A stretch of DNA of 64,000 bases from Umezawaea beigongshangensis (GTDB lineage Bacteria > Actinomycetota > Actinomycetes > Mycobacteriales > Pseudonocardiaceae), in the NCBI RefSeq assembly GCF_016464305.1, contig NZ_JAEIOJ010000002.1, forward strand, positions 714,096-778,095. Direction: 5' to 3'. Below are positions 23,478 through 32,225 of the stretch, piece after piece. The notes under the pieces are model-generated. The model worked only from the letters and a program-made list of their open reading frames with translations, had not been told where the DNA came from and searched no databases. Position numbers and translations under genes: made by a program. How positions within the stretch are numbered: the stretch's first letter is position 1; each line of letters starts with the position of its first letter.

Positions 23478-24070
23478 GCGGCGGCCGCCTCGTGCAGGGC
23501 CCGGCGGATCACGCCTTCGGTGGCGACGCCCTCGATGCGCCGGGCGCCGATGACGATCGTGGGGACGACGGTGATGTTCATCCGGGCCGACTCGGCCAGC
23601 GCCTGCCGGTGTCGATCGGCGTACTCCCGGTCGTCCAGGGCCGCGGCGTACGCGGCCGGGTCGAGTCCCGCCTCTTCGGCCAGACGCACCAGGATCACGC
23701 GGTCACCGATGTCGAGGTCCTCGCGGAAGAACGCCGTCATGACGCGACGGTGGTAGACATCGGCCCGGTTCTGGTCCGAGGCGTACTGTGCCCCGCGGAA
23801 GGCCAGCTCGGTGTACGGCTGGGGCGAGATGGTCGGCAACCGCATCGGCACGTCGTGACGGCGTGCCACCGGGTACACGGCACGCTGCCAGATGTCGGGC
23901 AGGTACGGGTCCTCCGGCCGAAGGGTGGGCACCGGACGCGGACGAAGCTCGTGAGCGTGGTGGACGACCTCGACGTCGGGCCGGTCGTCGATCGCGCGCT
24001 CGATCAGCTCGTCGGCGATCAGGCAGAACGGACAGACGAAGTCCGACCACACATGGATCTGGGCAGTCAT
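23474..24070 (-). CDS. DsbA-family oxidoreductase, FrnE-like
   Basis: 198 residues, thioredoxin fold with a helical insertion. Active site CPFC (C13, C16) in VWSDFVCPFCLIAD; cis-Pro loop NITVVPTIVIG; C-terminal GVATEGVIRRAL. No signal peptide, so it is cytosolic like FrnE and 2-hydroxychromene-2-carboxylate isomerase relatives, which act in polyketide or oxidative-stress metabolism. ATG 24070 with GGAGGT. First gene of a four-gene minus-strand operon, divergent from a MerR regulator. Confidence 0.83.
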   Translation of the reverse strand: MTAQIHVWSDFVCPFCLIADELIERAIDDRPDVEVVHHAHELRPRPVPTLRPEDPYLPDIWQRAVYPVARRHDVPMRLPTISPQPYTELAFRGAQYASDQNRADVYHRRVMTAFFREDLDIGDRVILVRLAEEAGLDPAAYAAALDDREYADRHRQALAESARMNITVVPTIVIGARRIEGVATEGVIRRALHEAAAA

Positions 24071-24127
24071 GACGACCTCCGGCTCCACGAGGCACCCCTG
24101 GTGGGCGCCGCCCCCAGATCGTGGAAC

Positions 24128-24143
24128 TTCACACCGGTGTCAA
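24128..24143. promoter_or_regulatory. putative MerR operator in the divergent promoter
   Basis: TTCACACCGGTGTCAA is a 16-bp dyad around CCGG with 10 perfectly palindromic central bases, lying 58 bp from the DsbA-like start and 41 bp from the MerR start. On the minus strand it ends in TTGACA, a -35 match, as in MerR-type promoters. Confidence 0.65.
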
Positions 24144-24183
24144 TTGCAACAATGGGTGCCGGCGGACGGCGTCAGGAGGTCTC

Positions 24184-24543
24184 ATGCGCATCGGTGAGCT
24201 CGCGGATGCGAGTGGAGTCAGCACCCGGTCCCTGCGGTACTACGAGGAGCACGGGCTCATCCACTCCGAACGCACCCCCGGCGGGTGGCGCGACTTCGAC
24301 AGCTCCATGGTCGAGCGGGTCGTCATGATCCAGCACCTGTTCGCCGCCGGCCTGTCCAGCACCACCGTCAACGAACTGCTCCCCTGCCTGGAGTCCTCGC
24401 CCGAGGAGCGCACGGGCGTCATGGAGCAGCTGCTCGCCCAGGAGGTCGAGCGTCTGGAGGCCAAGCGGCGCGACATCGATCGCGAGCTCGACACCCTGCA
24501 AGCGCTCCGCAGCGACACGACCCTGTCCGACGAAGTCCGGTGA
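24184..24543 (+). CDS. MerR-family transcriptional regulator
   Basis: 119 residues. MRIGELADASGVSTRSLRYYEEHGLI is the MerR HTH, RDFDSSMVERVVMI the second wing, and the C-terminal helix EERTGVMEQLLAQEVERLEAKR is the dimerising coiled coil. There is one Cys only (in LLPCLE), so it is not a classical metal sensor and more likely a drug- or redox-type MerR. ATG 24184 follows AGGAGGT. It is divergent from the DsbA/deaminase/SMR operon with a dyad between them, so it probably controls that operon. Confidence 0.87.
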   Translation: MRIGELADASGVSTRSLRYYEEHGLIHSERTPGGWRDFDSSMVERVVMIQHLFAAGLSSTTVNELLPCLESSPEERTGVMEQLLAQEVERLEAKRRDIDRELDTLQALRSDTTLSDEVR

Positions 24544-24796
24544 TCACCGACACGCGCCCAGCAGCCGCACGACGCGTCCAGGGAGGTCTTCCCGGCCACG
24601 CCCGGCACCCCGCTCGCCCGGCGCCGCGGACCCGTTGACGGAGCGCGGGACCGCGAGACGCGGCGTCTGCTGACACGCGCGTCGGGAAGGGCCGGCCTCG
24701 TCACGGGGACGAGCCAGCCCGAGCGCGGGGCGCGGAGCGCGCGGCTCGGCCCACGGCGTCGAACGCGGCGTCCGAACGGGGATTTCGAGGGCCTGG

Positions 24797-25504
24797 TCAG
24801 CGGGCGAGCCGGGCGAGCCAGTCGCGCAGGAGCGCGACTTCGGTCGTGCGGAGGGGGAGGGCGTCCACCTCCGCGGTGCCGAGGGTGGCGTCCAGGGCGA
24901 GCGCCCACGAGGCCAGGCCCGGCGTGTCCGCGGGGCGGGTCGCGGTGGTGGTGATGAGGGAGTCGACGAGGCTCTCGCGCATTCTCGTGGAGAGCTGCGG
25001 GTCGCGGTCGGCGGCAGGAGTGCTGATCAGCGACAGCGTGATGCCGGTGGCCGCGGCCTGGAAGAGGTGAGCCGCGGCGGCGGGCGGGACTCGGAGGCGG
25101 CCCGCGGCGGCGACGTGGTCGAGGAACGTCAGCAGCAACCGGTGGGCCTCGTCGAAGGCGGGCGGGCGGCGGGCGGGACTGTCGGTGCCGAACATCAGCA
25201 GGTAGAACGCGGGGTGACGGAGACCGAAGTCGACGTGGACGTCCCAGCCGCGACGCAGGTCTTCGACCGGGTCGTCGCTCCGGATCAGGGTGTTCTTCTC
25301 CGCGAGGTAGACCTCGAAGGCGTGGACGGCCAAAGCCGTGAGGAGACCGTCCTTGTCGCCGAAGAGCTGGTACAGGGAGGCCGCTCGGACGCCCGCCGCC
25401 GCGGCGACGGAGCGGGTGGAGACCGCGTGGACGCCGTCCCGCTCCAGGATGTCCGTCGCCACGTCGATGATCTGCCGCCGCACCCGGCTCTTCTCGTCGT
25501 CCAT
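24797..25504 (-). CDS. TetR-family transcriptional regulator
   Basis: 235 residues. The N-terminal HTH (ATDILERDGVHAVSTRSVAAAAGVRAASLYQLFGDKDGLL) is textbook TetR; the C-terminal ligand domain is helical. ATG 25504 starts MDDEKSRVRRQIID. It is divergent from an aldo-keto reductase gene with an 87-bp shared promoter containing a GATAC/GTATC dyad. Likely a repressor of the reductase, induced by its substrate. Confidence 0.88.
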   Translation of the reverse strand: MDDEKSRVRRQIIDVATDILERDGVHAVSTRSVAAAAGVRAASLYQLFGDKDGLLTALAVHAFEVYLAEKNTLIRSDDPVEDLRRGWDVHVDFGLRHPAFYLLMFGTDSPARRPPAFDEAHRLLLTFLDHVAAAGRLRVPPAAAAHLFQAAATGITLSLISTPAADRDPQLSTRMRESLVDSLITTTATRPADTPGLASWALALDATLGTAEVDALPLRTTEVALLRDWLARLAR

Positions 25505-25512
25505 GTTGCAAC

Positions 25513-25532
25513 GATACGTCATTCGGTGTATC
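25513..25532. promoter_or_regulatory. putative TetR operator
   Basis: GATAC and GTATC arms 10 nt apart between the divergent TetR and aldo-keto reductase genes; another GATAC follows at 25571. Confidence 0.4.
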
Positions 25533-25591
25533 ACTGGAACAGGCAGTGCTACGCATCTAGCCGTGGCACTGATACGACCAGGGAGCGATCG

Positions 25592-26506
25592 ATGAATCGA
25601 ATCGGATACGGCGCGATGCAGTTGGCCGGACCGAACGTGTGGGGCCTGCCGGCAGACCCCGAGGCAGCGCGGCGGGTCCTGCGCCTGGCGGTCGAGTTGG
25701 GCGTGACGTTCTTCGACACCGCCAACGCCTACGGGCCGCGGACGGTCAACCGGCTGATCGGGGAGGCGCTGCGGCCGTTCCCGGACGACGTGATCATCGG
25801 CAACAAGGTCGGGGCGGGTCGTGGCGAGGACGGGTCGTGGATCATCACCGACCACCCGGACGTCGTGCGCCAGCAGGTCTACGACGCACTCGCCGACCTC
25901 GGCACCGAGGTCAGCGAACTGACCTACCTGCGCCTGGGGGGTGACATCCCGGCACCGCCGAGCGGTGTGCCGCTGGAGGACTCGCTCGGCGTGCTCGTCG
26001 AACTGCGGGAGCGAGGACTCGTCCGCCGCATCGGTCTGTCCGGCGCGTCACCGGAGATGCTGGCCCGCGCGCAGGCCATGACGCCGATCGCGGCCGTGCA
26101 GAACCGGTTCAACCTGCTCGACCGCAGCGGCGTGCAGGTCCTGGCCGACTGCGAGGCCCAGGACGTCCTGTTCGTCCCCTACTTCCCCCTGGCCTCCGGA
26201 CGTCTCACCACCTACGAGGAGCTGACCGCTCCGGCACGGCGACTCGGTGTGACGCCCGCCCAGGTCGCACTCGCGTGGCTGCTGCGCCGTTCCCCCGCCG
26301 TGGTCGTCATCCCGGGCACGAGCAACCCCGAGCACCTGCGGGCCAACGTCGCCGCCGCCGAAGTCGCCGAAAGCCTGACGGCCGCCGAGGTGACCCGTCT
26401 GACGGACCTGGTCGACGAGTCGGAGGTCGCCCTCGACCAGCCGCACCAGACCACGATCGACGCGCACGTCGCCATGGCCGGGAGTCACGTCTCGGCGACC
26501 TCCTGA
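25592..26506 (+). CDS. aldo/keto reductase, pyridoxal reductase (YdbC/PdxI)-like
   Basis: 304 residues, AKR barrel. Catalytic Asp and Tyr in FFDTANAYG, Lys in IGNKVG. The usual barrel His is absent: the segment reads LTYLRLGGD, like the LR-type sequence of the YdbC/pyridoxal reductase branch, so this is probably that branch and not a mutant. The coenzyme end has VVIPGTSNPEHLRANVAA. ATG 25592 after GGGAG. Regulated by the divergent TetR. It converges on the salicyl-aminocyclitol cluster, so a role there cannot be excluded. Confidence 0.84.
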   Translation: MNRIGYGAMQLAGPNVWGLPADPEAARRVLRLAVELGVTFFDTANAYGPRTVNRLIGEALRPFPDDVIIGNKVGAGRGEDGSWIITDHPDVVRQQVYDALADLGTEVSELTYLRLGGDIPAPPSGVPLEDSLGVLVELRERGLVRRIGLSGASPEMLARAQAMTPIAAVQNRFNLLDRSGVQVLADCEAQDVLFVPYFPLASGRLTTYEELTAPARRLGVTPAQVALAWLLRRSPAVVVIPGTSNPEHLRANVAAAEVAESLTAAEVTRLTDLVDESEVALDQPHQTTIDAHVAMAGSHVSATS

Positions 26507-26742
26507 CGGTGACCGGCCTCGGCGGCCGACCACCTCGCGGGAGCGGTGGGCACGGCGTCGCCGAGCCGGTCGTCGTCCCCGGTCCGCTGCCGCGAACCCG
26601 CGCGACAGCCCGGCGTTCGAGCCGGTGCCCCCGGCCACCGCGGCTTCCTCACCCCGGCCGCAGCGCCGTCCTGCTTCGACGCGACTCGCCGAACGCACCG
26701 CACGGGACGTCGTCCTGCTCCTGACACCGAAGGCGCACCGCC

Positions 26743-26779
26743 CGGGAGGCCCGTTCCCCACCGGGGGACGGGCCTCCCG
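26743..26779. terminator. bidirectional hairpin terminator at the left edge of the cluster
   Basis: Arms 26743-26759 and 26764-26779, with one bulged T. It separates the plus-strand aldo-keto reductase gene from the last gene of the long minus-strand operon. Confidence 0.75.
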
Positions 26780-26788
26780 CGCCGGAGG

Positions 26789-27298
26789 TCACCGACCGGC
26801 CTCCTGTTCGGTGCCCGGCCCCTCCCACCCGAAGCGTGCCGCCGCCGCCGTCGCTCGTTCGAACTCCGCGGGCCCCCACTTCGGAACCGGCGCACCCGGC
26901 ACGGCCGGTTCGCCCACCTCCAGGAAGAACTGCTCGAACCCGCCGGGGGTGTAGACGAAGATCGTGTGCGCGACGTGCGTGCCGGCGTTCTCGAAGCGGT
27001 GCGGGGTGCCCCTGGGGACGAAGACGAAGTCCCCGGCCCTGCCGGTGAACCGCTCGTCGCCGACCTGGAACTCCAGCTGGCCGGACAGGACGTAGAACGC
27101 CTCGTCCTCCCCGGTGTGCACGTGCAGCGGCGGGCCGCTCCCCGGCAGGATCGAGGACTCCAGGACCGACAGGCTGCCGCCGGTGGTCTCGGCGCTGACC
27201 TTGACGGTGTAGACGTTGCCGTCGAACCAGGTGGTCGGCCCGTGGCCGGCCGGAACGCACGCGGTGCTCGGGGGAAGGCCGTTCACCTGCTCGCTCAT
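26789..27298 (-). CDS. cupin-domain protein (last gene of the cluster operon)
   Basis: 169 residues, single cupin (~40-140). Motif 1 is intact: LPGSGPPLHVHTGEDEAFYV with H-x-H-x4-E spacing; motif 2 is GDFVFVPRGTPHRFEN with the third His. A mononuclear Fe/Mn/Ni site is therefore expected, so oxidation, isomerisation or epimerisation are possible. ATG 27298 overlaps the VOC gene stop (ATGA). The FVYTPGGFEQFF tail is typical of quercetinase-like cupins. A candidate for a late oxidative step. Confidence 0.82.
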   Translation of the reverse strand: MSEQVNGLPPSTACVPAGHGPTTWFDGNVYTVKVSAETTGGSLSVLESSILPGSGPPLHVHTGEDEAFYVLSGQLEFQVGDERFTGRAGDFVFVPRGTPHRFENAGTHVAHTIFVYTPGGFEQFFLEVGEPAVPGAPVPKWGPAEFERATAAAARFGWEGPGTEQEAGR

Positions 27299-27855
27299 GA
27301 TGCTCCTCGCTGCTCGGACCACGGCTCCCGCGGCTGGAACAGCCGCGTGTCCGTCTGCTGCTCGTACGGCGCTCCCGCGGGCAGATCGATCAGTTCCATC
27401 TGCATCCCCCAGGGCGTCACGAAGTACACCCAGCGGTCTCCCGCGATGGGTCCTTCGGTGATGGTCTCCGGGTCGCCGAGCACCCGCACACCCGGCTGCG
27501 CGCGCAGGTACGCCGCGGCGGCGTCGACGTCCTTGACGTGGATCGCCAGGTGGTGACCGCCCCAGTCGCTGTTGCGGGGCACCTGCCTGCGCTGGTCCGG
27601 CGCGGTGTACTCGAACAGCTCCAGGTTGGTCACCGGTCCCAGCCGCAGCATGGCGATGCGGGCGGTGGCCGCGGCGTCGACGTCGAGCTTGCGGGCCATC
27701 CAGTCCCCCTCGTCGTCCTGCACCGGGCCCAGGGTGTAGGCCACCTCCGCGCCGATGACCTCGGTGAAGAACTCGACCGCCTGGTCCAGATCGGGCACGG
27801 TGTAGGCGACGTGGTGCACCGCGGTCGCTCCGGGAATGCCGCGCTGCCGGGTCAC
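27295..27855 (-). CDS. VOC-family epimerase, CetB-like (2-epi-5-epi-valiolone epimerase candidate)
   Basis: 186 residues, double VOC fold: AVHHVAYTVPDLDQAVEFFT opens module 1, LRLGPVTNLELFEY supplies the metal Glu, GGHHLAIHVKDVDAAAAYL opens module 2, and VYFVTPWGMQMELIDLP closes. It follows a C7-cyclitol synthase in the operon. In cetoniacytone biosynthesis the VOC protein CetB epimerises 2-epi-5-epi-valiolone to 5-epi-valiolone; this protein matches in fold, length and context. GTG 27855 overlaps the synthase stop (GTGA). Confidence 0.78.
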   Translation of the reverse strand: MTRQRGIPGATAVHHVAYTVPDLDQAVEFFTEVIGAEVAYTLGPVQDDEGDWMARKLDVDAAATARIAMLRLGPVTNLELFEYTAPDQRRQVPRNSDWGGHHLAIHVKDVDAAAAYLRAQPGVRVLGDPETITEGPIAGDRWVYFVTPWGMQMELIDLPAGAPYEQQTDTRLFQPREPWSEQRGAS

Positions 27856-29432
27856 GCGACACCTCCGGACGCCGGTGCCTGCGCGGACGGGGCCGAGGCG
27901 CCCGGCGGACCGGGCACCTCGATCACCAGCCAGCTCAGGTCCTCCGCGCCCGGATTCGCGAACCGGTGCGCGACCCCGGCCCTGGTGGCGATCAGGTAGC
28001 CGGGGCGCATCTCGTGCGGGACCTCGTCGGCGTGCAGCTCGCCCTCTCCGGCGAGGACGAAGAAGAGCTTGTCCGTGCCGGTGCCCGCGTGCTCCTCCCG
28101 GACGGCTCCGGGCGGCAGCGACGACCAGGTGATGCCCTCCCAGGCGCTGCTCAGGCCGTCCCGGCGGATCACCCGCTTCCCGGCCTCGTCGGACTCACCG
28201 CCGACGTCCGTGACGACCAGGTCCTCGGCCGGTGCCGCGGGTGCGGCGCCCTCGCTCAGGTCGCGCAGGACCTCGGCCGCGCGGACGAGTTCGGCGACGG
28301 TGAGGTCGTGGCGGAAGCAGGCTCCGCCGATGCCCACCGGAATCGGCATCCGCTGCAACCCGTCCCGGTGCCGGGTGGTCTCCCGCAGGGCGTGCTCCAG
28401 CAGATCCGTTTCCAGCAGCGGGTGCCAGACGGGCAGGCGGAGCCGGCGCATCAGGCCGAAGACGCGGTCGCGGTCCTGTGTGGACACCAGACCGCGTTCC
28501 GCTGCCAGCACCGTGGTGAGCGCCATGTCGATGGTGACCGCCTCGCCGTGCAGGAGCGCGGGCAGTGCCCGCATCTCCAGTGTCGGGCTGAACGAGTGGC
28601 CGTAGTCGACCAGGCGCTCCAGCTGCTTCTCCCACAGGTTCGGCGCCAGCTCCTCCAGCATGCCGCTCACCGCACGGCTGAACACCTCCCTGGCCACGGT
28701 GTCGCCGACCTGCGTCTGACCGGTGAGCCGTTCGGCGAGCAGCAGTTCGGCGTGCTCCTCCATCAGCCGGAACAGCCTCGCGTCCTTGATCAGCGCGATC
28801 TTGAGGATCTCCGCGAGGCCGTTGCTGACGTGCCGGTCGTCCAGGGTGGCCAGGAAAGCGCGGTCCAGCAGCGCGACCGCCGGCGCGGAGTAGGTGCCGA
28901 GGCGGTTCTTGTGGTCCTCGAAGTTCACCCCGGTCTTGATGCCGACTCCGGCGTCGACCAGTCCGATGAGAGAGGTGGGCACCCGGACGTGGGGGGTGCT
29001 GCGCCGGTAGGTGCTGGCGGCCATGCCCACGACGTCCAGGACGATCCCGCCACCGATGGCGATGACGGGCTCGTGCCGGCGCGAGATGCCGAACGCGTCG
29101 AGCCCCCGCACCACGGTGAAGACCGACTCCATCGTCTTGGTCTCCTCCGACGCGGACAGCACGCACAGGCGGTACTCGCAGTTGTGGTGCTCCAGGTACT
29201 TGCGGAGGTTGTCGCCGTACAGCTCGTGCACGACGGCGTCGATCACGACGAACCTGCGGGGCCGGGCGGTGCGGACCGCGGTTCCCGCCTCCAGCAGTGC
29301 CGGGTTGGCGGGGTCGAGGACGCCGTCGGTCATCCGGACCTCGTAGGCGATCGTCTGCGTGGCCTCGACCCTCCACTGCTGAGCAGCGACCGTCGTCTGC
29401 GTCAGCGTCGGTTCGACTGCGTCTGTGTTCAT
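27852..29432 (-). CDS. C7-cyclitol synthase (2-epi-5-epi-valiolone synthase-like) fused to a cupin
   Basis: 526 residues. Residues ~20-400 are a sugar phosphate cyclase of the dehydroquinate-synthase fold: GGGIVLDVVGMAASTYRR, RVPTSLIGLVDAGVGIKTGV (VDAGVGIKTG is the EEVS-type form, unlike DHQ synthase), HKNRLGTY, NGLAEILKIALIKD and DYGHSFSPTLE with LLHGEAVTIDMA for metal and NAD. It would cyclise sedoheptulose 7-phosphate. A cupin (~420-515) follows: SLPPGAVREEHAGTGTDK and GVAHRFANPG; it keeps one motif-1 His but lacks the second and the Glu, so metal binding is doubtful. Normal EEVS proteins end near 400 residues, so this is a fusion. ATG 29432 overlaps the aminotransferase stop. Confidence 0.87.
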   Translation of the reverse strand: MNTDAVEPTLTQTTVAAQQWRVEATQTIAYEVRMTDGVLDPANPALLEAGTAVRTARPRRFVVIDAVVHELYGDNLRKYLEHHNCEYRLCVLSASEETKTMESVFTVVRGLDAFGISRRHEPVIAIGGGIVLDVVGMAASTYRRSTPHVRVPTSLIGLVDAGVGIKTGVNFEDHKNRLGTYSAPAVALLDRAFLATLDDRHVSNGLAEILKIALIKDARLFRLMEEHAELLLAERLTGQTQVGDTVAREVFSRAVSGMLEELAPNLWEKQLERLVDYGHSFSPTLEMRALPALLHGEAVTIDMALTTVLAAERGLVSTQDRDRVFGLMRRLRLPVWHPLLETDLLEHALRETTRHRDGLQRMPIPVGIGGACFRHDLTVAELVRAAEVLRDLSEGAAPAAPAEDLVVTDVGGESDEAGKRVIRRDGLSSAWEGITWSSLPPGAVREEHAGTGTDKLFFVLAGEGELHADEVPHEMRPGYLIATRAGVAHRFANPGAEDLSWLVIEVPGPPGASAPSAQAPASGGVA

Positions 29433-30664
29433 GGCCTCGCAACCACTTCGTTGACGGCTGACCGCACGGCGCCGGCCACGGTCGTGATCTCGTCCGGCGA
29501 CGAGAACGGGGTGATGCCCACTCCGGAGCCGAGGTAGGAGTCGACGACTCCGACCGACAGCGCGATCGACCGGCCGAGGACGTCGTCGGTGCGGGGAAGC
29601 ATGTTGGGCGTGTACCGCCGGTCGGTGGGATGGGCCGGACAGCCGAAGGGGTGCTCGCCCGCGGTGGGCGTGCGGAGCCCGAGCAGCTGCGGCATGTTCC
29701 CGTAGTAGTGGCGGCCCGAGTCGATGAGCGTGGACGTGCCCAGCAGACCGGCCACCGCGCGCGCCGCGTCGGTGGACTCGAACTGCAGGACCAGGAACGA
29801 GGAGCACTCCCCGTCGGGGTCGGTGACGGGCCTGCGCGTCACGCCCGGCAGATCACCGATCGCGTCCGCGAACGCCGTCTTCTGCTTGCGCAGCGTCCCC
29901 AGGATGTCGTCGATCTTGCGGAGCTGGCCGAGCGCCACGGCGCCGCTGAGCTCGTGCATCCGCAGGTTCATCCCGAACAGCGAGTCGGCGTCGGCCGCAC
30001 CGTGGCGCAGCGGCTTGAACCCGTGGTCGTGGAAGGCGAAGGCGCGCTCGTACACCTCGTCGTCCGCGAGCGTGAGCAGCCCGCCGTCACCACTCGTGAT
30101 GATCTTGAACAGGTTGAGCGAGAAGGCCCCCGCGTCTCCGATGGTGCCCAGGGCACGGCCACGGTACCGGCCGCCGCACGCCTGGGCGGCGTCCTCGATC
30201 AGCAGCAGGCCGTGCTCGTCGGTGATCCGCCGCAGCTCGTCCATCGCGGCCGGCGCGCCCAGCATGTGCACCGCGAGGACGGCCTTCGTCGCGGGCGTGA
30301 TCTGGCGTGCCACGTCCAGCGGGTCGAGGGTGAGGGACTCGTCGATCTCGGCGAGCACGGGCACCGCGCCGCGGTGGACGATCGCGGCGATGGACGCGAT
30401 GAACGTGTACCCGGGGACGATCACCTCGTCGCCGGGGCCGACGCCCAGTGCCGCCAGCGCGGTGACCAGCGCGGACGTGCAGCTGTTGACAGCCAGGCAG
30501 TGACGGGCGCCCGTGCGCTGCTCGAACTCGCGTTCGAGGGTGTGCACCATGGACGGTCCGGCCGACTCGTCGAACCGGTACCGGTTCAGCTGCCAGCCGT
30601 CCAGCGCCTGATTGACCAGCGCCTTCTCCTCGTCACCGAGGAAGGAGTATCCCGGGCCGCTCAT
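29429..30664 (-). CDS. DegT/DnrJ/EryC1/StrS-family PLP aminotransferase
   Basis: 411 residues, sugar/cyclitol aminotransferase of the secondary-metabolite class. PLP site: D158 in LLIEDAAQACGG and Lys187 in FSLNLFKIITSGDGG. NSCTSALVTAL is the phosphate-binding loop. It would transaminate the keto-cyclitol, giving a C7N aminocyclitol, as CetM does in cetoniacytone biosynthesis. ATG 30664 with AGAAAGG upstream; it overlaps the GMC gene by 32 nt and the cyclase gene by 4 nt. Confidence 0.9.
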   Translation of the reverse strand: MSGPGYSFLGDEEKALVNQALDGWQLNRYRFDESAGPSMVHTLEREFEQRTGARHCLAVNSCTSALVTALAALGVGPGDEVIVPGYTFIASIAAIVHRGAVPVLAEIDESLTLDPLDVARQITPATKAVLAVHMLGAPAAMDELRRITDEHGLLLIEDAAQACGGRYRGRALGTIGDAGAFSLNLFKIITSGDGGLLTLADDEVYERAFAFHDHGFKPLRHGAADADSLFGMNLRMHELSGAVALGQLRKIDDILGTLRKQKTAFADAIGDLPGVTRRPVTDPDGECSSFLVLQFESTDAARAVAGLLGTSTLIDSGRHYYGNMPQLLGLRTPTAGEHPFGCPAHPTDRRYTPNMLPRTDDVLGRSIALSVGVVDSYLGSGVGITPFSSPDEITTVAGAVRSAVNEVVARP

Positions 30665-32210
30665 GCGCGCGCCTTTCTGCTGAGAGTTGGTGTCCGGTGC
30701 CGAGAATTCCGCGCGCCGCCCGCAACGCCATCGCCACGCTGGTCAGCGTCGGGTTGCTCGCGTTGCCCGTCGGGATGAGACCGTTCCCGCCGAGGTAGAG
30801 GTTCTCCACGCCCCAGACCCTGGAGCCGGGGTCCACCACGCTGGTGTCCGGGTCGGACCCCATCCGCACGGTCCCCGCGATGTGCAGGGGCAGCGTGGGG
30901 ACGACGAACCGCGGCTCGGAGCCGGGCAGGTACGGCCCGAGCGCACCGGCGGCCCGGCGCAGGTCCGCCATCATCCGGTGCTGCCGCGCGCGGTCCTGGT
31001 CGCTGAGCGAGAACTCGAAGCTCGCCCGCGGCATCCCGTAGGCGTCGTGCGCGTCGTCGGAGAAGCGCACCCGGTTCTCCGGCCTCGGGTCGACCAGCCC
31101 GAACCACCGCAGGTCGACCACCAGCCGGTCGTCCACGTCCGGGTTCGTCACCATGTCGTCGTAGGGCAGGTCGCGGTGGATCTGGCAGTGCCACGGGCGG
31201 TCCTGCGACACCGGGATCCACACGTTGGGGTCGAGGTCGTCGGAGGGGATCGGTCCCGGGTCGCCGGGATGACCGGCCCGGTGGGCCGCCACCCGCTCCG
31301 CGAAGCGCGGGTCCTCGGCGACGCGCTCGACCAGGTCGTCCCGGAGCTGGACCTGGCAGAAGGCGACCGGCTGCTCGGTGACGTAGCGGCCCAGCGCCGG
31401 CGGGCGGATGCCGGAGGCGTGCAGCAGCTGCGGCGTGAGCACGGCCCCGCAGGCGACGACGTAGGTGTTCGCCTCGACCCGCAGCGTCCGCCAGTCGACG
31501 TGGTCCACGATCTCGGCGTACTCGATCCGCGACCCGTCCGCCGTCGGCACGAGTCGCGTGCACTGGTGCTGTTCGCGCAGCACGAACCCGTCCCGGTCGC
31601 CGTCGGCGAGCGGACCGAGGACGGTGTCCACGCCGGTCCAGCGCACCAGCCTGGGGTTGTCCGTGCGGCGCTGCGCGGCCATCGGGAGGTGCTGGACGCC
31701 GTACGGGCCGGGAAGTTCCGCGTACTCGGCGGCGAGCGCGTCCAGCACGACCTGGTGGGAGATCGCGTCCGCGGTCAGGTCGGTGCGCGTGTTCAGCAGC
31801 GCCTCGGCCTCGGCGTAGAGCGAGTCCCACTCGGCCGCGGGGAGGGCGTCGGAGCGCTCGACCGTCGGGTGGTGCCGCGGGGTCACCCCCGTCCAGTGGG
31901 TGGCCATGCCGCCGACCGCGTAGGTGGCGACGCCCGCGTCCAGACCGATCAGCTGGTCGGGCGGGTCCGCCGCGCGGCCGGCGGACGGCAGCGGGTGCAG
32001 GTGCCCGCGGACCAGCGCGCCGAACAGCTGGTGGCTGTGCTGGTAGGCGAAGTGGTTCTTCAGGTGCTCGCCGGGGCGGCTGGAGAGCTGTGGCCCGGCG
32101 TCCACCAGCACGACGCTGCGGCCGCCGTCGACCAGAGTGCGCGCGAACGTGGCTCCGACCGGTCCAGAACCCACGACGAGGACGTCGACCTCGATGTTCT
32201 CAGAACTCAC
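30633..32210 (-). CDS. GMC-family FAD oxidoreductase (pyranose oxidase-like)
   Basis: 525 residues. N-terminal FAD Rossmann motif VLVVGSGPVGATFARTL, then VGGMATHWTG, as in pyranose 2-oxidases and related GMC enzymes, and the C-terminal active-site block MGSDPDTSVVDPGSRVWGVE with GGNGLIPTGNASNPTLT (His-Asn pair replaced by Asn-based GNASNPT). It would oxidise a cyclitol alcohol to a ketone with FAD. GTG 32210 with GAGGAGG. It runs 32 nt into the aminotransferase gene. Confidence 0.85.
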   Translation of the reverse strand: MSSENIEVDVLVVGSGPVGATFARTLVDGGRSVVLVDAGPQLSSRPGEHLKNHFAYQHSHQLFGALVRGHLHPLPSAGRAADPPDQLIGLDAGVATYAVGGMATHWTGVTPRHHPTVERSDALPAAEWDSLYAEAEALLNTRTDLTADAISHQVVLDALAAEYAELPGPYGVQHLPMAAQRRTDNPRLVRWTGVDTVLGPLADGDRDGFVLREQHQCTRLVPTADGSRIEYAEIVDHVDWRTLRVEANTYVVACGAVLTPQLLHASGIRPPALGRYVTEQPVAFCQVQLRDDLVERVAEDPRFAERVAAHRAGHPGDPGPIPSDDLDPNVWIPVSQDRPWHCQIHRDLPYDDMVTNPDVDDRLVVDLRWFGLVDPRPENRVRFSDDAHDAYGMPRASFEFSLSDQDRARQHRMMADLRRAAGALGPYLPGSEPRFVVPTLPLHIAGTVRMGSDPDTSVVDPGSRVWGVENLYLGGNGLIPTGNASNPTLTSVAMALRAARGILGTGHQLSAERRAHERPGILLPR

Positions 32211-32225
32211 CCGATCCTCCTCTCA

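Noticed and set aside
25592..26506. Aldo-keto reductase inactivated by loss of the catalytic His
   Set aside because: The LR-type sequence at that position is normal for the YdbC/pyridoxal reductase branch, so this is probably an active enzyme of that group.
27852..29432. Primary-metabolism 3-dehydroquinate synthase (aroB)
   Set aside because: The motifs VDAGVGIKTG and STYRR and the aminotransferase/VOC epimerase neighbours fit the EEVS branch; there are no other shikimate genes next to it except the cluster's DAHP synthase.
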